A DNA stretch of 64,000 nt, taken from NCBI RefSeq assembly GCF_004005485.1, contig NZ_RZUL01000006.1, positions 1 to 64,000 on the forward strand. The letters are read 5' to 3'. Positions 46,663 through 55,383 of the stretch are shown one piece after another. The translations under genes and the position numbers were made by a program. The notes below the pieces were generated by a model that had not been told where the DNA came from, did not search any database, and saw only the letters and a program-made list of their open reading frames with translations. This DNA is from Sphingobium algorifonticola. GTDB lineage: Bacteria > Pseudomonadota > Alphaproteobacteria > Sphingomonadales > Sphingomonadaceae. Within the stretch, counting starts at the first letter, position 1; every line of letters begins with the position of its first letter.

Positions 46663-47673
46663 TCATTCGCTCGTCTTTGAAGGGCGAAGCCGCTCACGAC
46701 CGATCTGGTGGAGCAAGGGCCTGCCCGCTTCGGCGTCGGCGAGGCTCTCCAAGGTGGTCGTGGCGATCGCGCTCAGGGCTTCCTCGGTGAGGAAGGCCTG
46801 ATGGCCTGTGACGATGACATTGGGAAAAGTCAGCAGACGCTGAAACAGGTCGTCCTGAACGATCTCGTTCGAGAGGTCCTCGAAGAACAGATCGGCTTCC
46901 TGCTCATAGACGTCGAGCGCCACGCCCCGCACCTTTCGGCTCTTGAGCGCTTCGACGAGGGCCGCCGTGTCGATCAGCGCGCCGCGACTGGTGTTCACGA
47001 CCATGAGACCATCGCGGGCCGAAGCAAGCGCAGCGGCGTCGATGATGTGCCTGGTGTCCGGGGTCAAGGGACAGTGAAGCGTGACGATGTCGGCGCAGGC
47101 GAGCGCCTCGCCGACCGGCATGTAACGGATGCCTATATCCTCCAGCCCCTCATGCAGTACGGGGTCGCTCGCCAGAACGGTGCATCCAAAGCCGAGGCGG
47201 AGGGAACGGGCGACAAGCGCGCCGATCTCGCCTGTTCCGATCACCGCCACGGTCCGCTCGTGGAGATTACGGCCGATCAGTCCATCGAGCGCGAAATTAT
47301 TCTCCCTCACTCGCGCCCAGGCGCGATGGATCTGGCGGTCGAGCGCGAGCATCAGCCCGATCGTGAACTCGGCGACCGCGTGCGGCGAATAGGCGGGGAC
47401 ACGCACCACAGTAATCCCGGCCTCTTCGGCGGCTTTGAGATCAACATTGTTATAACCTGCGCAGCGCAAGGCCACATATCGGGTGCCGCCTTGCGCGAGG
47501 CGCAGAATGACCGTCTTATCGACCAGATCATTGACGAAAACGCATATGGCGGGAAAACCCTCCGCCAGCGCCACCGTCGTGTCATCGAGCCGTGCTTCGA
47601 AAAAGAACGTCTCGTTGGCCGCTTCGAGAAAGCGGCGATCATAGGATTTGGTCCCGAACACGGCGACGCGCAT
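46663..47673 (-). CDS. ldhA: D-lactate dehydrogenase / 2-hydroxyacid dehydrogenase
   Basis: The 336-residue protein is a D-isomer 2-hydroxyacid dehydrogenase with the NAD-binding loop VAVIGTGEIGALVARSL, the substrate Arg in VNTSRGALIDTAAL, a Glu in ALDVYEQEADLFFED and the His in FPNVIVTGHQAFLTEEAL. The N-terminal MRVAVFGTKSYDRRFLEAAN is characteristic of fermentative LdhA. It reduces pyruvate to D-lactate with NADH, a way to recycle NAD without oxygen. Converges on the transglutaminase remnant. Confidence 0.88.
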   Translation of the reverse strand: MRVAVFGTKSYDRRFLEAANETFFFEARLDDTTVALAEGFPAICVFVNDLVDKTVILRLAQGGTRYVALRCAGYNNVDLKAAEEAGITVVRVPAYSPHAVAEFTIGLMLALDRQIHRAWARVRENNFALDGLIGRNLHERTVAVIGTGEIGALVARSLRLGFGCTVLASDPVLHEGLEDIGIRYMPVGEALACADIVTLHCPLTPDTRHIIDAAALASARDGLMVVNTSRGALIDTAALVEALKSRKVRGVALDVYEQEADLFFEDLSNEIVQDDLFQRLLTFPNVIVTGHQAFLTEEALSAIATTTLESLADAEAGRPLLHQIGRERLRPSKTSE

Positions 47674-47952
47674 CTTGGTCCTCAACAATTGGCCGGAGGG
47701 TGCGGCCGGCGCCGCATACTGACAGGTTCTCCAGGCAGAATACCGCCGTCAAGGGCAAGCTCGTTATATGGGACTACTAGCCCCGAAAGTCTGGAGGTTG
47801 ACGATTCTGATAGGTGCTTCACTCTCAGCAAACCTGAGTGTGGCGCCCACGTTTGCTGCCCTAAAGGAATCGCAATTGACTGACGCCAGTAGATGACGGC
47901 ACCTTCGTCTCTCAAGGAATACATTTTCCATCATCATCTTCAGGGAAATAGG

Positions 47953-48906
47953 ATGGAAAAGGATGTTGAGCACCTCCCTGATGACTGCCGGCAAGAACTG
48001 GAACGTCTAACGGCCATTCTTCTGCAGGAATTTGACGAGGCGATGAGGGGCAAGCAGGCCTCGCATCGCAAAGCGGGGCGGATCCTTAAGCTGATCGCGC
48101 GGCTGCGACCTGCGGTTGCAAGTGATGGTCTCCCGGCTTTGGGCAGCATTCATGTCCTCGCCGTAGTCAATCATCGGGAGCTGGCGGACAAGGATCGCCA
48201 CTGGCACTTTGCAGCAGCCCGCTTGCGGCAGGAACAAGCCATGGGCCTGATCTGCCGCTCCGTGCAGCTCGACGTCTACTGTCTGCAGGATCTCAACCGC
48301 GAACTGTCCGACGGCGTGCCGTATTTCACGGGGATCATCGACGAGGGCGTTCTCCTGTTCGAGCTGGAGAGAACACCTCTGGCGACGCCTCGAAAACTCA
48401 TGCTCGGCGAACGCTGCCGGCGTGGTCACGCGGAGTTCAGCCGCTGGTATCCACGCGCCGAAGATTTTCTCTCGGGCGCACAATTCTACCGCGCTGAGGG
48501 TAATCTGCGGATGGCCGCGCTGCTGCTCCACCAGACCTGCGAACATCTTTACCAATGCATGTCCTGGACATTCACTCTGGGTGGACGGCGAACCCACAAT
48601 CTCGATGAACTGCGCGCCTTGGCTGAAGACAAAAATGACGATCTGCGTACGATATGGCCGAGGACGAACAGGTTCGAGAAGCGATGCTTTGCGCTGATCC
48701 GGCGCGCTTATACCGATGCGCGCTATGAGACGACTTTCACGGTTGCGCATGATGAAATCGCCTGGGCTTTGTCCCGCGTCACCATGCTCTTCAGCCGGGT
48801 CGGAGCGCTATGCCGTGAGCATCTCTCGGTTTTGCAGTCGGTGTCGGTCGCGGAGCAGACGCCATCATTTTGTAACGGCCACCATGAGAGGGCTGCCCCG
48901 TCTTAG
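47953..48906 (+). CDS. MNT-HEPN family protein with degenerate nucleotidyltransferase domain
   Basis: The 317-residue protein resembles the family that joins an N-terminal minimal nucleotidyltransferase to a C-terminal HEPN domain. The HEPN half is well kept (DFLSGAQFYRAEGNLRMAAL, LLHQTCEHLYQCM, RRTHNLDELRALAED, CFALIRRAYTDARYETTF). In the N-terminal half the sequence moves from GRILKLI to VLAVVNHRELAD without the GS...DxD catalytic motif expected between them; that segment reads ARLRPAVASDGLPALGSIH. The ATG at 47953 (MEKDVEHLPDDC) is chosen over one at 47893. It converges on the AbiEii gene. Confidence 0.7.
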   Translation: MEKDVEHLPDDCRQELERLTAILLQEFDEAMRGKQASHRKAGRILKLIARLRPAVASDGLPALGSIHVLAVVNHRELADKDRHWHFAAARLRQEQAMGLICRSVQLDVYCLQDLNRELSDGVPYFTGIIDEGVLLFELERTPLATPRKLMLGERCRRGHAEFSRWYPRAEDFLSGAQFYRAEGNLRMAALLLHQTCEHLYQCMSWTFTLGGRRTHNLDELRALAEDKNDDLRTIWPRTNRFEKRCFALIRRAYTDARYETTFTVAHDEIAWALSRVTMLFSRVGALCREHLSVLQSVSVAEQTPSFCNGHHERAAPS

Positions 48907-48919
48907 ACGTGAGGGTTTG

Positions 48920-49840
48920 TCACGAAAGCGCCGCTTCCAGCGCTGCCATACCGGCTCTGTGCCGCCCTGGTTGCGCGTCTCTGAACCGATGGATGTTCAG
49001 CAATTTGAACTGCGGTGCTGGAAGTTCACGGATAGCGGGCAGCGGGAAGCTTTCCCACTCCGGATTTCCGGCTTCGAAGCTCAGGAGAAACCGTCGATCG
49101 CCAGCGTCGAGCGATGCATGAATTGCCTGCACAAGGCGATCGAGCGTTTCGACATGATCAACGTAGGTGAAGGGCTCAAAAGGCATTCCTTCGAACTGAG
49201 CCTTGAACGTGGCGCTTTGATCCTTTCGGCTAGGGCTGATCAGCTCAGCCACCGGGCGTCCGTGGCTTACGAGGGCCGCGACGAAGCCGTGACGAACTTC
49301 GTCAACCAGCCCTTCTGCGTCCAGGAGGCGCTTCACGTCGAACAGATCGCGCGGGTGCTGCCGGTCGAGCGCGGCACAAATCTTCCCGCCGAAAAGTTCG
49401 CCGTGCGAGAGGCATCGCGCCTCGACGAATGCCTCAAACCGCTCCTGTACATGGTCCGAACATGGCAAGTCGCGGAGGGGAAAGAGATGGCCGCGCAGGG
49501 TGGGGTTGACCTCCACCTTGATCTGGGTCTTGCCGCGCTGGCAGTTGAGCTTGACCTCCATCCCTTCCTGGCCCTGGCGTGTCTGGGTTACGCGGGTCGG
49601 TGGCAGGCGACGTTCGATTTCTGCCTTGATCCGAGCGAGAGCCTCACTGATCGCGAGCAAGGATTGGGCCCGGTCATGGATCGGTAGGTAGGTCAGATCG
49701 ATGTCGACCGAGAGGCGCGGAAGGTCCCATTCGAACAGGTTGATCGCGGTGCCGCCTTTCAGCGCAAACACCGGCTCGGCCATGACCAGCGGCAGGACAT
49801 CCAGCAAGAGACGAACCTGGTCGCGATATTGCTCAGCTGC
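48920..49840 (-). CDS. abiEii: AbiEii/AbiGii family nucleotidyltransferase toxin
   Basis: About 306 residues, with the nucleotidyltransferase signature of type IV toxins: FALKGGTAINLFEWDLPRLS followed by VDIDLTYLP, with the paired Asp residues, then GGKICAALDRQHPRDLFDV, a conserved catalytic-core segment. AbiEii transfers nucleotides to cellular RNA and stops growth, and abiE loci give phage resistance by abortive infection. The GTG at 49840 overlaps the antitoxin gene by 8 bases; an ATG at 49888 would extend the protein into it. Confidence 0.85.
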   Translation of the reverse strand, partial: AAEQYRDQVRLLLDVLPLVMAEPVFALKGGTAINLFEWDLPRLSVDIDLTYLPIHDRAQSLLAISEALARIKAEIERRLPPTRVTQTRQGQEGMEVKLNCQRGKTQIKVEVNPTLRGHLFPLRDLPCSDHVQERFEAFVEARCLSHGELFGGKICAALDRQHPRDLFDVKRLLDAEGLVDEVRHGFVAALVSHGRPVAELISPSRKDQSATFKAQFEGMPFEPFTYVDHVETLDRLVQAIHASLDAGDRRFLLSFEAGNPEWESFPLPAIRELPAPQFKLLNIHRFRDAQPGRHRAGMAALEAALS

Positions 49841-50606
49841 CACCCGAAACGAGCTCCCTCGGCACGAGCAGCCTGTATTTCGGTACATAGCGCCCTAATT
49901 TCACAAGGCTGCGATCACCCGACCCCAGGTCTATCTGCTCCATCTTCAGATGACGCATGACGGGCAGTTCCGCCCGCTCCGCAAGATAGAGGAACAGGCG
50001 CCGGACCTTCACTGACGTGCACGCCTCGAGCAACGATTGCATGAGCTTGGGGCGAAGCGAGGTCATGCCCTCGACGATCTGGCCGGCCTCGACGAGATCG
50101 AATTCCTTGGGCGCAAGGTGCAGCAGCTCCAGGATCGCCCGTTCGGGCGTCGCGGTGGTCAGTGGATAGCCTTCCGGGGTTTGCTGCTCGGTGAGGCCCA
50201 ACTCCTTCGGCAGGAGCTTGCTTTGCATGTGCCGAACCGCTTCCCCCCAATACGTCTGAAACCAGGCCGGCAAAACGACGTGCAGCGGGGAGAAGAGGTA
50301 GGCCCTGCCCGTCCCGAAGCGCAAATAATGGCTGTTCCCCGTCATCTCGAGAGCCGTCAGAGCGCCCACATGGACCGGGAGTTTGAGTTGCGATTGAACG
50401 CTGTACAGCGCGCCTTGCCAGGTCACGGTTTCCATGGGGCGCTTGAAAGCACCGCGGCCAAGCGACACCAGCCACTGCGATGCGGTATAGTTCTGCAGAT
50501 CTTGCGCCGTCAGCCCGAGCGCCTTCAGATGCGGGCTGGTCGCCACGGTGTGCGGCTCCCAAGCGTCGAGCAGCAACCTCAATTTATCGGTTCGAGCTAC
50601 CTTCAT
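49833..50606 (-). CDS. abiEi: AbiEi family antitoxin
   Basis: The 257-residue protein begins with a helix-turn-helix (TSPHLKALGLTAQDLQNYTA, then SLGRGAFKRP) and continues with the AbiEi C-terminal antitoxin domain (LPVHVGALTALEMTGNSHYL, TTATPERAILELLHLAPKEF). AbiEi represses the operon by binding inverted repeats upstream and counteracts AbiEii without a direct protein complex (family knowledge). A suitable dyad lies just upstream. Confidence 0.87.
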   Translation of the reverse strand: MKVARTDKLRLLLDAWEPHTVATSPHLKALGLTAQDLQNYTASQWLVSLGRGAFKRPMETVTWQGALYSVQSQLKLPVHVGALTALEMTGNSHYLRFGTGRAYLFSPLHVVLPAWFQTYWGEAVRHMQSKLLPKELGLTEQQTPEGYPLTTATPERAILELLHLAPKEFDLVEAGQIVEGMTSLRPKLMQSLLEACTSVKVRRLFLYLAERAELPVMRHLKMEQIDLGSGDRSLVKLGRYVPKYRLLVPRELVSGGS

Positions 50607-50613
50607 GGCATAT

Positions 50614-50633
50614 CCTTGGCATAAATTCCAAGG
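50614..50633. promoter_or_regulatory. Dyad upstream of abiEi
   Basis: CCTTGG (50614-50619) and CCAAGG (50628-50633) are exact inverted repeats around 8 bases, starting 8 bases before the abiEi start codon. The position fits an autoregulatory AbiEi site. Confidence 0.45.
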
Positions 50634-50787
50634 TCACTCAACCCCTTGCAATTTCATGCACTAGTATGTCAGAGATATATTTGAGGCACATAATCCAATA
50701 TACGGGACGCCCTCTGTCCGGAAACGACGGCCTCCAGTGCAGGCCACAGTCATGGACCTATAGCGAGGTTATGGCGGTTTATGGCTT

Positions 50788-50816
50788 TTTCATAAGCTAA
50801 CTAATCTCCCTATAAT
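50788..50816 (+). promoter_or_regulatory. Predicted promoter for the small membrane protein gene
   Basis: A perfect TATAAT at 50811-50816 has TTTCAT 17 bases upstream (50788-50793), a weak -35. It points toward the gene at 50872. No other feature is seen in the region 50634-50787. Confidence 0.45.
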
Positions 50817-50871
50817 CCCCTGCAATCCGTTGCGAATAAAGCTCGAACCGGCTATTCTCCGCTGCCAGGAG

Positions 50872-51087
50872 ATGGCCATGCGCATCCTCAAATTTGATCT
50901 CAACACATACAACCAGACTAAGGACCTCCCGGGAGGCCCCGTCTTTGGCGTCGTTGAAGAGGAACTGGCTGACATCGAGATGTTCACCGATCAGCACGGC
51001 AATCCTACTCGCGGAGGAATGATCGGCTACGCGCTTGCTTATCTTCTGATGGCCGGCTTCGTTGGAGCGATTTTCTACCTCCTCTAA
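50872..51087 (+). CDS. Small membrane protein next to traG, unknown function
   Basis: This 71-residue protein has a hydrophilic N-terminal half (MRILKFDLNTYNQTKDLPGG) and one C-terminal membrane helix (MIGYALAYLLMAGFVGAIFY). CAGGAG precedes the ATG at 50872 and a TATAAT promoter lies upstream. It ends three bases before the convergent stop of traG. I do not recognise a family. Position beside traG invites comparison with small membrane entry-exclusion proteins, but there is no sequence support. Confidence 0.6.
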   Translation: MAMRILKFDLNTYNQTKDLPGGPVFGVVEEELADIEMFTDQHGNPTRGGMIGYALAYLLMAGFVGAIFYLL

Positions 51088-51090
51088 GCT

Positions 51091-53901
51091 TTATTCGCGA
51101 AGTTTGGGATCCTGGAAGAAACCGCGGTCGTGATCGCGGTTCACTTCCTGCTGCAGATCGGTAGAGCCCTGCACGCGCTGTCCTCGCATTGTCTGCGCAG
51201 CAGCCCGATCGCCGCTGAGTTCGGTCTTGCCCGCCTCGATGATCGCGGCGGCGCCCACATCGCCACCCCCGCCGGGGCCCGCGGGCAGACGCCCAGGTCC
51301 ATGTGGCCGGTAAGACCCTCTCACGTCTGCCGCACTTGAGATGCTCGGCCGGCTTACGTCGACGAGATCCGGTTCGTGCAGACGGCCTTCGATCTCGGCC
51401 CGAATGCCGTCCTGCTTGTCGTGCATCCAGCGCGTGATCATCTCCTGGCGCACGACCCGCTGCTGATCGGTCAAGTCCGTCGCCCAAAGTTCCGGCGCAT
51501 CAAGCCCAGGATTCTCGACCTGCTGGCGTCGATACCATTGCGCGAGATCCTGGCTCAGATTTTCGCTGAGTTGCATGCCATGTGTTTCCGCATAGCTGGC
51601 GTCGCGAGACAACTGCTGGGAAAGCTCCTCAAGGCGGCGGGCCGTTTCCGAATAGGACTTCGCAAGCGCCAGGGAATCTTCAGTGCTAGCCGACGCCGAA
51701 GATGTGGCCGATGCCCGGCTGAAGCTGCCGCTGCGCGAATAAGTCCCGTCGGACATCGACGCACCGGTTCCGCTTGAATGTTCGTCCCGCACGCCACTTG
51801 AGGTTGTATTGGCGCTGTCGCTGCCGCGGGTTTCCTCCGTCCCGTAGCGGAGCCCATCGATCTGGCTGCCGGATTTGGATACGCTGCCGCCAATCCCCGG
51901 CAGTCTTCCCAACGCCCCGCCGCGACCACCTGCCCGCCCCCCAGTTTGATTTCCGCCGACATTTGCAGTGACCGATCCCATGATCTGATCGTTAGTCTGG
52001 GCTTGGCGATCATGCCCCTGTGATATCCGTTGCCCCTGCGAGATCGTATCCCGCTCCTCTAGACCCTGTGTGCTGCTCCCCGTCCGCCGGTCGAATTGAT
52101 CGACGGAGGTGTTAGACTGCCTCCCGCTGCTCGAATCCCATCCCGACGAGCGTTCGGTCGACGTACCAAATGCGCTGCGATTGGCATGAGTCGCGGTCAG
52201 CACCTCGGCAGCAGCATTCTCATAGGCTTGCGCCTGTCGGTGCGCCTCGCTGGCCATCTCGCGCCATTCGGCCACCGATCCTGTCGTCATGGTTGGCGTG
52301 AAGCCGAGACGCGAGATAGCGCTGGACGTGTCGAACACCTCCTGCCCGTTGCCGAACCCGTTGATCATCGCGCCATTATCCTGACGCCATCCCACGCTGG
52401 GCGCGCCTCCCATATAGCTGGGTGCCGTGGTCCACTGATCGGCCTGGCGCATGTTCGACGTCGAATTCGCCCAACTCACATTGCCATAGGCATAGTTGCC
52501 CGTCGTCTGCTCGAGTGCAGCCGCTTCCGCGGCGTTCTGGGCAGGCGCCAGCATCGACATGGACTGGCCGGCGATCGACATCGCGCCGCGCGCGAGACCC
52601 GCCGCGAGGAACGGCACGCTCATCAGCATGAAGCCCGCAATCGTCGCCGTCTCGCCGTTGACCGCGCCGATGCCGGCATAGCTGCCCAGCGTCACCCCTC
52701 CCCCGGCCACGCCATTGGCCGCGGACTCTGCCCTCGTCATGCAAATCATATGCAGGATGACGTAGAGCGGCCCCCAGGCGGCGAGATAGAAAAAGCCCAT
52801 GGCATAGCCCTTGAGCGTGCCGACCCCGGTTTGCGGCATGAGGAAGAGGGGAAAAATCACAGGGAACATCGCGAAGAAGACGACGGTCAGAACGATGTTG
52901 AGGATCGGCACCCAGGCCATCGCCTGCTGCGCGATCGAACTGTAAGTGTTTCGTGCCTGAATGTCCGCCCGCGTTTGCGCGAATGTGTCGATCGCCGAGG
53001 CTCCGCTGCCGCCCGCCATACTATTTCTGGCTTGCATAAAGGCGTTGATCGCCGTGTTCTGCCTCATCGTCCCGGTAAAATCGTTTCCCGAGCCGGTGAA
53101 CGCAGCGTTCACGACCGGTACGTCGTGCTTGAGCTTGTCGGCGGCCAGCGCATTGCTGAGCTTGGGATAGACTTCCTTGCCCCAGAGTGGCGCGTTCGCC
53201 TCGATCATCGGTGCCCACTGCCCATCAAGCGCCTGATAGGCCTGCCGGCAGGTGATGATGAAATTCTGGACCGTGCCATCGCCCTGCCGCTCCAGCCATT
53301 CCTGCGAGCGCGCTTCCGAGCCTGGCCCGATCGCGGCCCACAAATCGGGCGCCTTGGCGAGGTTGGTCAGCGACTTCTGGTAGAGCATCACGTCGCCGAA
53401 GACGCAGTTTTTGAAATGGTTTTCGAGGTTGGTCGAGAATTCGGCATCGCGGACCACGAAATTGCGCGTCGCGTCGAACAGCCGCGCGCCATAGACCATG
53501 CCGTTGGTCGAATAGTTGAGTTCGCTCGGCATGACGAAAACGGTCTCGGCCGTGCGGGTCAGCCAATCCCCGACCTGGGTCGTGAAACTCGCCAGTACGC
53601 CCAGACCCATCGGCACATTGTCGATCGTCGACGGCGCCAGGCTCGGGTTGATGCGATCGGTCACCTTGATGCTGACCGTCGGCACCATCAGGCAAAGATA
53701 GATCGCCGTCGCCTGGAGGAACCAGTTCATCCATGCCTTGTAGTTGAGCGTGAAGGCGACAACGAGTAGCGAGTAAATGAGGCCCATCACCATGACGACC
53801 CGCAGGAGCGAGCGATAGCCCCCTCCCCCGGACCAGGCCGCGACGGCATTGAACACGTTGACGAGATACTCGCCGCCGCCGACCGTGAAGACCTCCAGCA
53901 T
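51091..53901 (-). CDS. traG: Conjugal transfer mating-pair stabilisation protein TraG
   Basis: The 936-residue protein matches F-type TraG (938 residues in F). An N-terminal membrane domain with several segments (RVVMVMGLIYSLLVVAFTLN; ILNIVLTVVFFAMFPVIFPL) is followed by a long Ser/Gly/Gln-rich region and a helical C-terminus (ARRLEELSQQLSRDASYAET). TraG acts in pilus assembly and mating-pair stabilisation; its C-terminal part is involved in entry exclusion in F. It is the last gene of the operon in this window, 15 bases after traH. Confidence 0.9.
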   Translation of the reverse strand: MLEVFTVGGGEYLVNVFNAVAAWSGGGGYRSLLRVVMVMGLIYSLLVVAFTLNYKAWMNWFLQATAIYLCLMVPTVSIKVTDRINPSLAPSTIDNVPMGLGVLASFTTQVGDWLTRTAETVFVMPSELNYSTNGMVYGARLFDATRNFVVRDAEFSTNLENHFKNCVFGDVMLYQKSLTNLAKAPDLWAAIGPGSEARSQEWLERQGDGTVQNFIITCRQAYQALDGQWAPMIEANAPLWGKEVYPKLSNALAADKLKHDVPVVNAAFTGSGNDFTGTMRQNTAINAFMQARNSMAGGSGASAIDTFAQTRADIQARNTYSSIAQQAMAWVPILNIVLTVVFFAMFPVIFPLFLMPQTGVGTLKGYAMGFFYLAAWGPLYVILHMICMTRAESAANGVAGGGVTLGSYAGIGAVNGETATIAGFMLMSVPFLAAGLARGAMSIAGQSMSMLAPAQNAAEAAALEQTTGNYAYGNVSWANSTSNMRQADQWTTAPSYMGGAPSVGWRQDNGAMINGFGNGQEVFDTSSAISRLGFTPTMTTGSVAEWREMASEAHRQAQAYENAAAEVLTATHANRSAFGTSTERSSGWDSSSGRQSNTSVDQFDRRTGSSTQGLEERDTISQGQRISQGHDRQAQTNDQIMGSVTANVGGNQTGGRAGGRGGALGRLPGIGGSVSKSGSQIDGLRYGTEETRGSDSANTTSSGVRDEHSSGTGASMSDGTYSRSGSFSRASATSSASASTEDSLALAKSYSETARRLEELSQQLSRDASYAETHGMQLSENLSQDLAQWYRRQQVENPGLDAPELWATDLTDQQRVVRQEMITRWMHDKQDGIRAEIEGRLHEPDLVDVSRPSISSAADVRGSYRPHGPGRLPAGPGGGGDVGAAAIIEAGKTELSGDRAAAQTMRGQRVQGSTDLQQEVNRDHDRGFFQDPKLRE

Positions 53902-53916
53902 CGCCGCGCTCCCGCT

Positions 53917-55383
53917 TCAGTTCAGCCCCTGCGCGTTCAGCCCGCGCGAGAAATTGAGCGCGGAAGCCATGCCCGGCGTCATCGAGTTCTGCAGCGTCGA
54001 TTCCAGCATGATGCTACGGTTGATGATCTGCATCGTCACCTGCAGCTTGTTGTTCAGTCGGACATCGCGCTGGCTAAATTTGGCGCGCGTGGCCGCGATC
54101 TGCTGCTTCCACTGAGTCGCGGTTTCCTGGTCGAAGGTCTGGTAGTGGACCTTCGCCTGCTCGACCCGGTCGAGCATATTGTCGAGCATCGCCGAGAGAA
54201 GATCGACCGCGACGATCTCGGACAGCGTCTGGATCTCACCATCGGTCAGCGCATAATGGGCATAGGCCTGAACGCTGAGAATCTTGAAGATCGGCACCGT
54301 GGCGAGATTCAGGAGCTGCTTTTCGGCCGCGTTGAGGGGGGTGTCCGAGCGTATCTTGTCGCTCATCGACTGGATCATCGCCGCGATGCGCGGGCGCAGC
54401 GCCGAGGATGCCGGAACCGACAGCGTCTGCTCGCCCACATCATAGCAGTTCTCGTCATTGCACTTGAGCATCTTGACCGGCGGCGCATCCGCCGTGCCGT
54501 CGAGCAGCGCCGTCACAACCGCTTCCTCTGCCGCCCCGAACATCACGACCTTGCCGCCGACGCTGGGGTCGGTCGACGGCGTCGTCACGACCGTGCCGAC
54601 CAGCGTCATGATATATTCGGAAAATGACTGGTCGAACGCCCCGAACTTGGCCGACTTCCTGAGCGCCTCCCAGGTATAATTGTGGGGCTCGCCGACCAGC
54701 TGGTCCTTCATCGATGCGTCGCTATTGCCCGCAATCGTGGAATCGCGGCGATTGCCGTTGTTGCAGCCCTGGCGGGAAGCGGCCCAGTCGGAGAACACCC
54801 CCTGACTGTTGCCGACCGCTTCGCAGATCGTCGCCCTTGTCGTCTCCATTTGAGGCCAGATGCCGCCGACAAGGGCCTGGGCGGTTTCGCAGCTCGAGAT
54901 GTTCATCTGATTGAGAAGCTGCGCTTTCTGGCTGAACTCGTCCATCACCTTGCCGATCTCAGGCGAGACGGAGTCGATCGCGAGTTTGAACGCGAACCCA
55001 AGCGCATTGTTGGCCGTCGCCTTCAGCATCGCGACGATCTCCGACGCGTTGATGAACGAGAAGCTTCCCGCGAAGAGGTCGATGCCGCCGCAGCCGGCGC
55101 GCGCGCTCGGAAGCTGCAAATTGAACGGCTGCACGCTCTTTTGCGGAAAGCGCGTCCAGACATTGCCGAGCGAATAGTAGCCGGCCGACTGTCCCTGGAA
55201 TGCCGATGGGCCGGTGACATTGGCCGCACCGCCCGCGTCCGAGAAGAAATTGTTCATCTGCGAGGCAACGTCGGCGCGCGCCACGCCGCAACACGCGAGA
55301 TTGAGCGCGGCGACCATTGCCATCGCGGCGCCTGCCGAGCGCAGGAAGGCGCGCGCGCGCCCTTTGCGAGAACCCTGTTCCAT
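53917..55383 (-). CDS. traH: Conjugal transfer pilus assembly protein TraH
   Basis: The 488-residue protein has a signal peptide (MAMVAALNLACCGVARA) and TraH features: the N-terminal MNNFFSDAGGAANVTGPSAF, GCGGIDLFAGSFSFINASEI, and several Cys residues for disulphides in the periplasm. TraH is part of the outer-membrane-associated assembly complex for F-like pili, with TraF and TraW. Its start overlaps the stop of traF by one base. Confidence 0.9.
   Translation of the reverse strand: MEQGSRKGRARAFLRSAGAAMAMVAALNLACCGVARADVASQMNNFFSDAGGAANVTGPSAFQGQSAGYYSLGNVWTRFPQKSVQPFNLQLPSARAGCGGIDLFAGSFSFINASEIVAMLKATANNALGFAFKLAIDSVSPEIGKVMDEFSQKAQLLNQMNISSCETAQALVGGIWPQMETTRATICEAVGNSQGVFSDWAASRQGCNNGNRRDSTIAGNSDASMKDQLVGEPHNYTWEALRKSAKFGAFDQSFSEYIMTLVGTVVTTPSTDPSVGGKVVMFGAAEEAVVTALLDGTADAPPVKMLKCNDENCYDVGEQTLSVPASSALRPRIAAMIQSMSDKIRSDTPLNAAEKQLLNLATVPIFKILSVQAYAHYALTDGEIQTLSEIVAVDLLSAMLDNMLDRVEQAKVHYQTFDQETATQWKQQIAATRAKFSQRDVRLNNKLQVTMQIINRSIMLESTLQNSMTPGMASALNFSRGLNAQGLN

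Noticed and set aside
52096..53769. 557-codon plus-strand ORF opposite traG
   Set aside because: Arg/His-rich translation typical of the complement of a high-GC gene; traG is well supported on the other strand.
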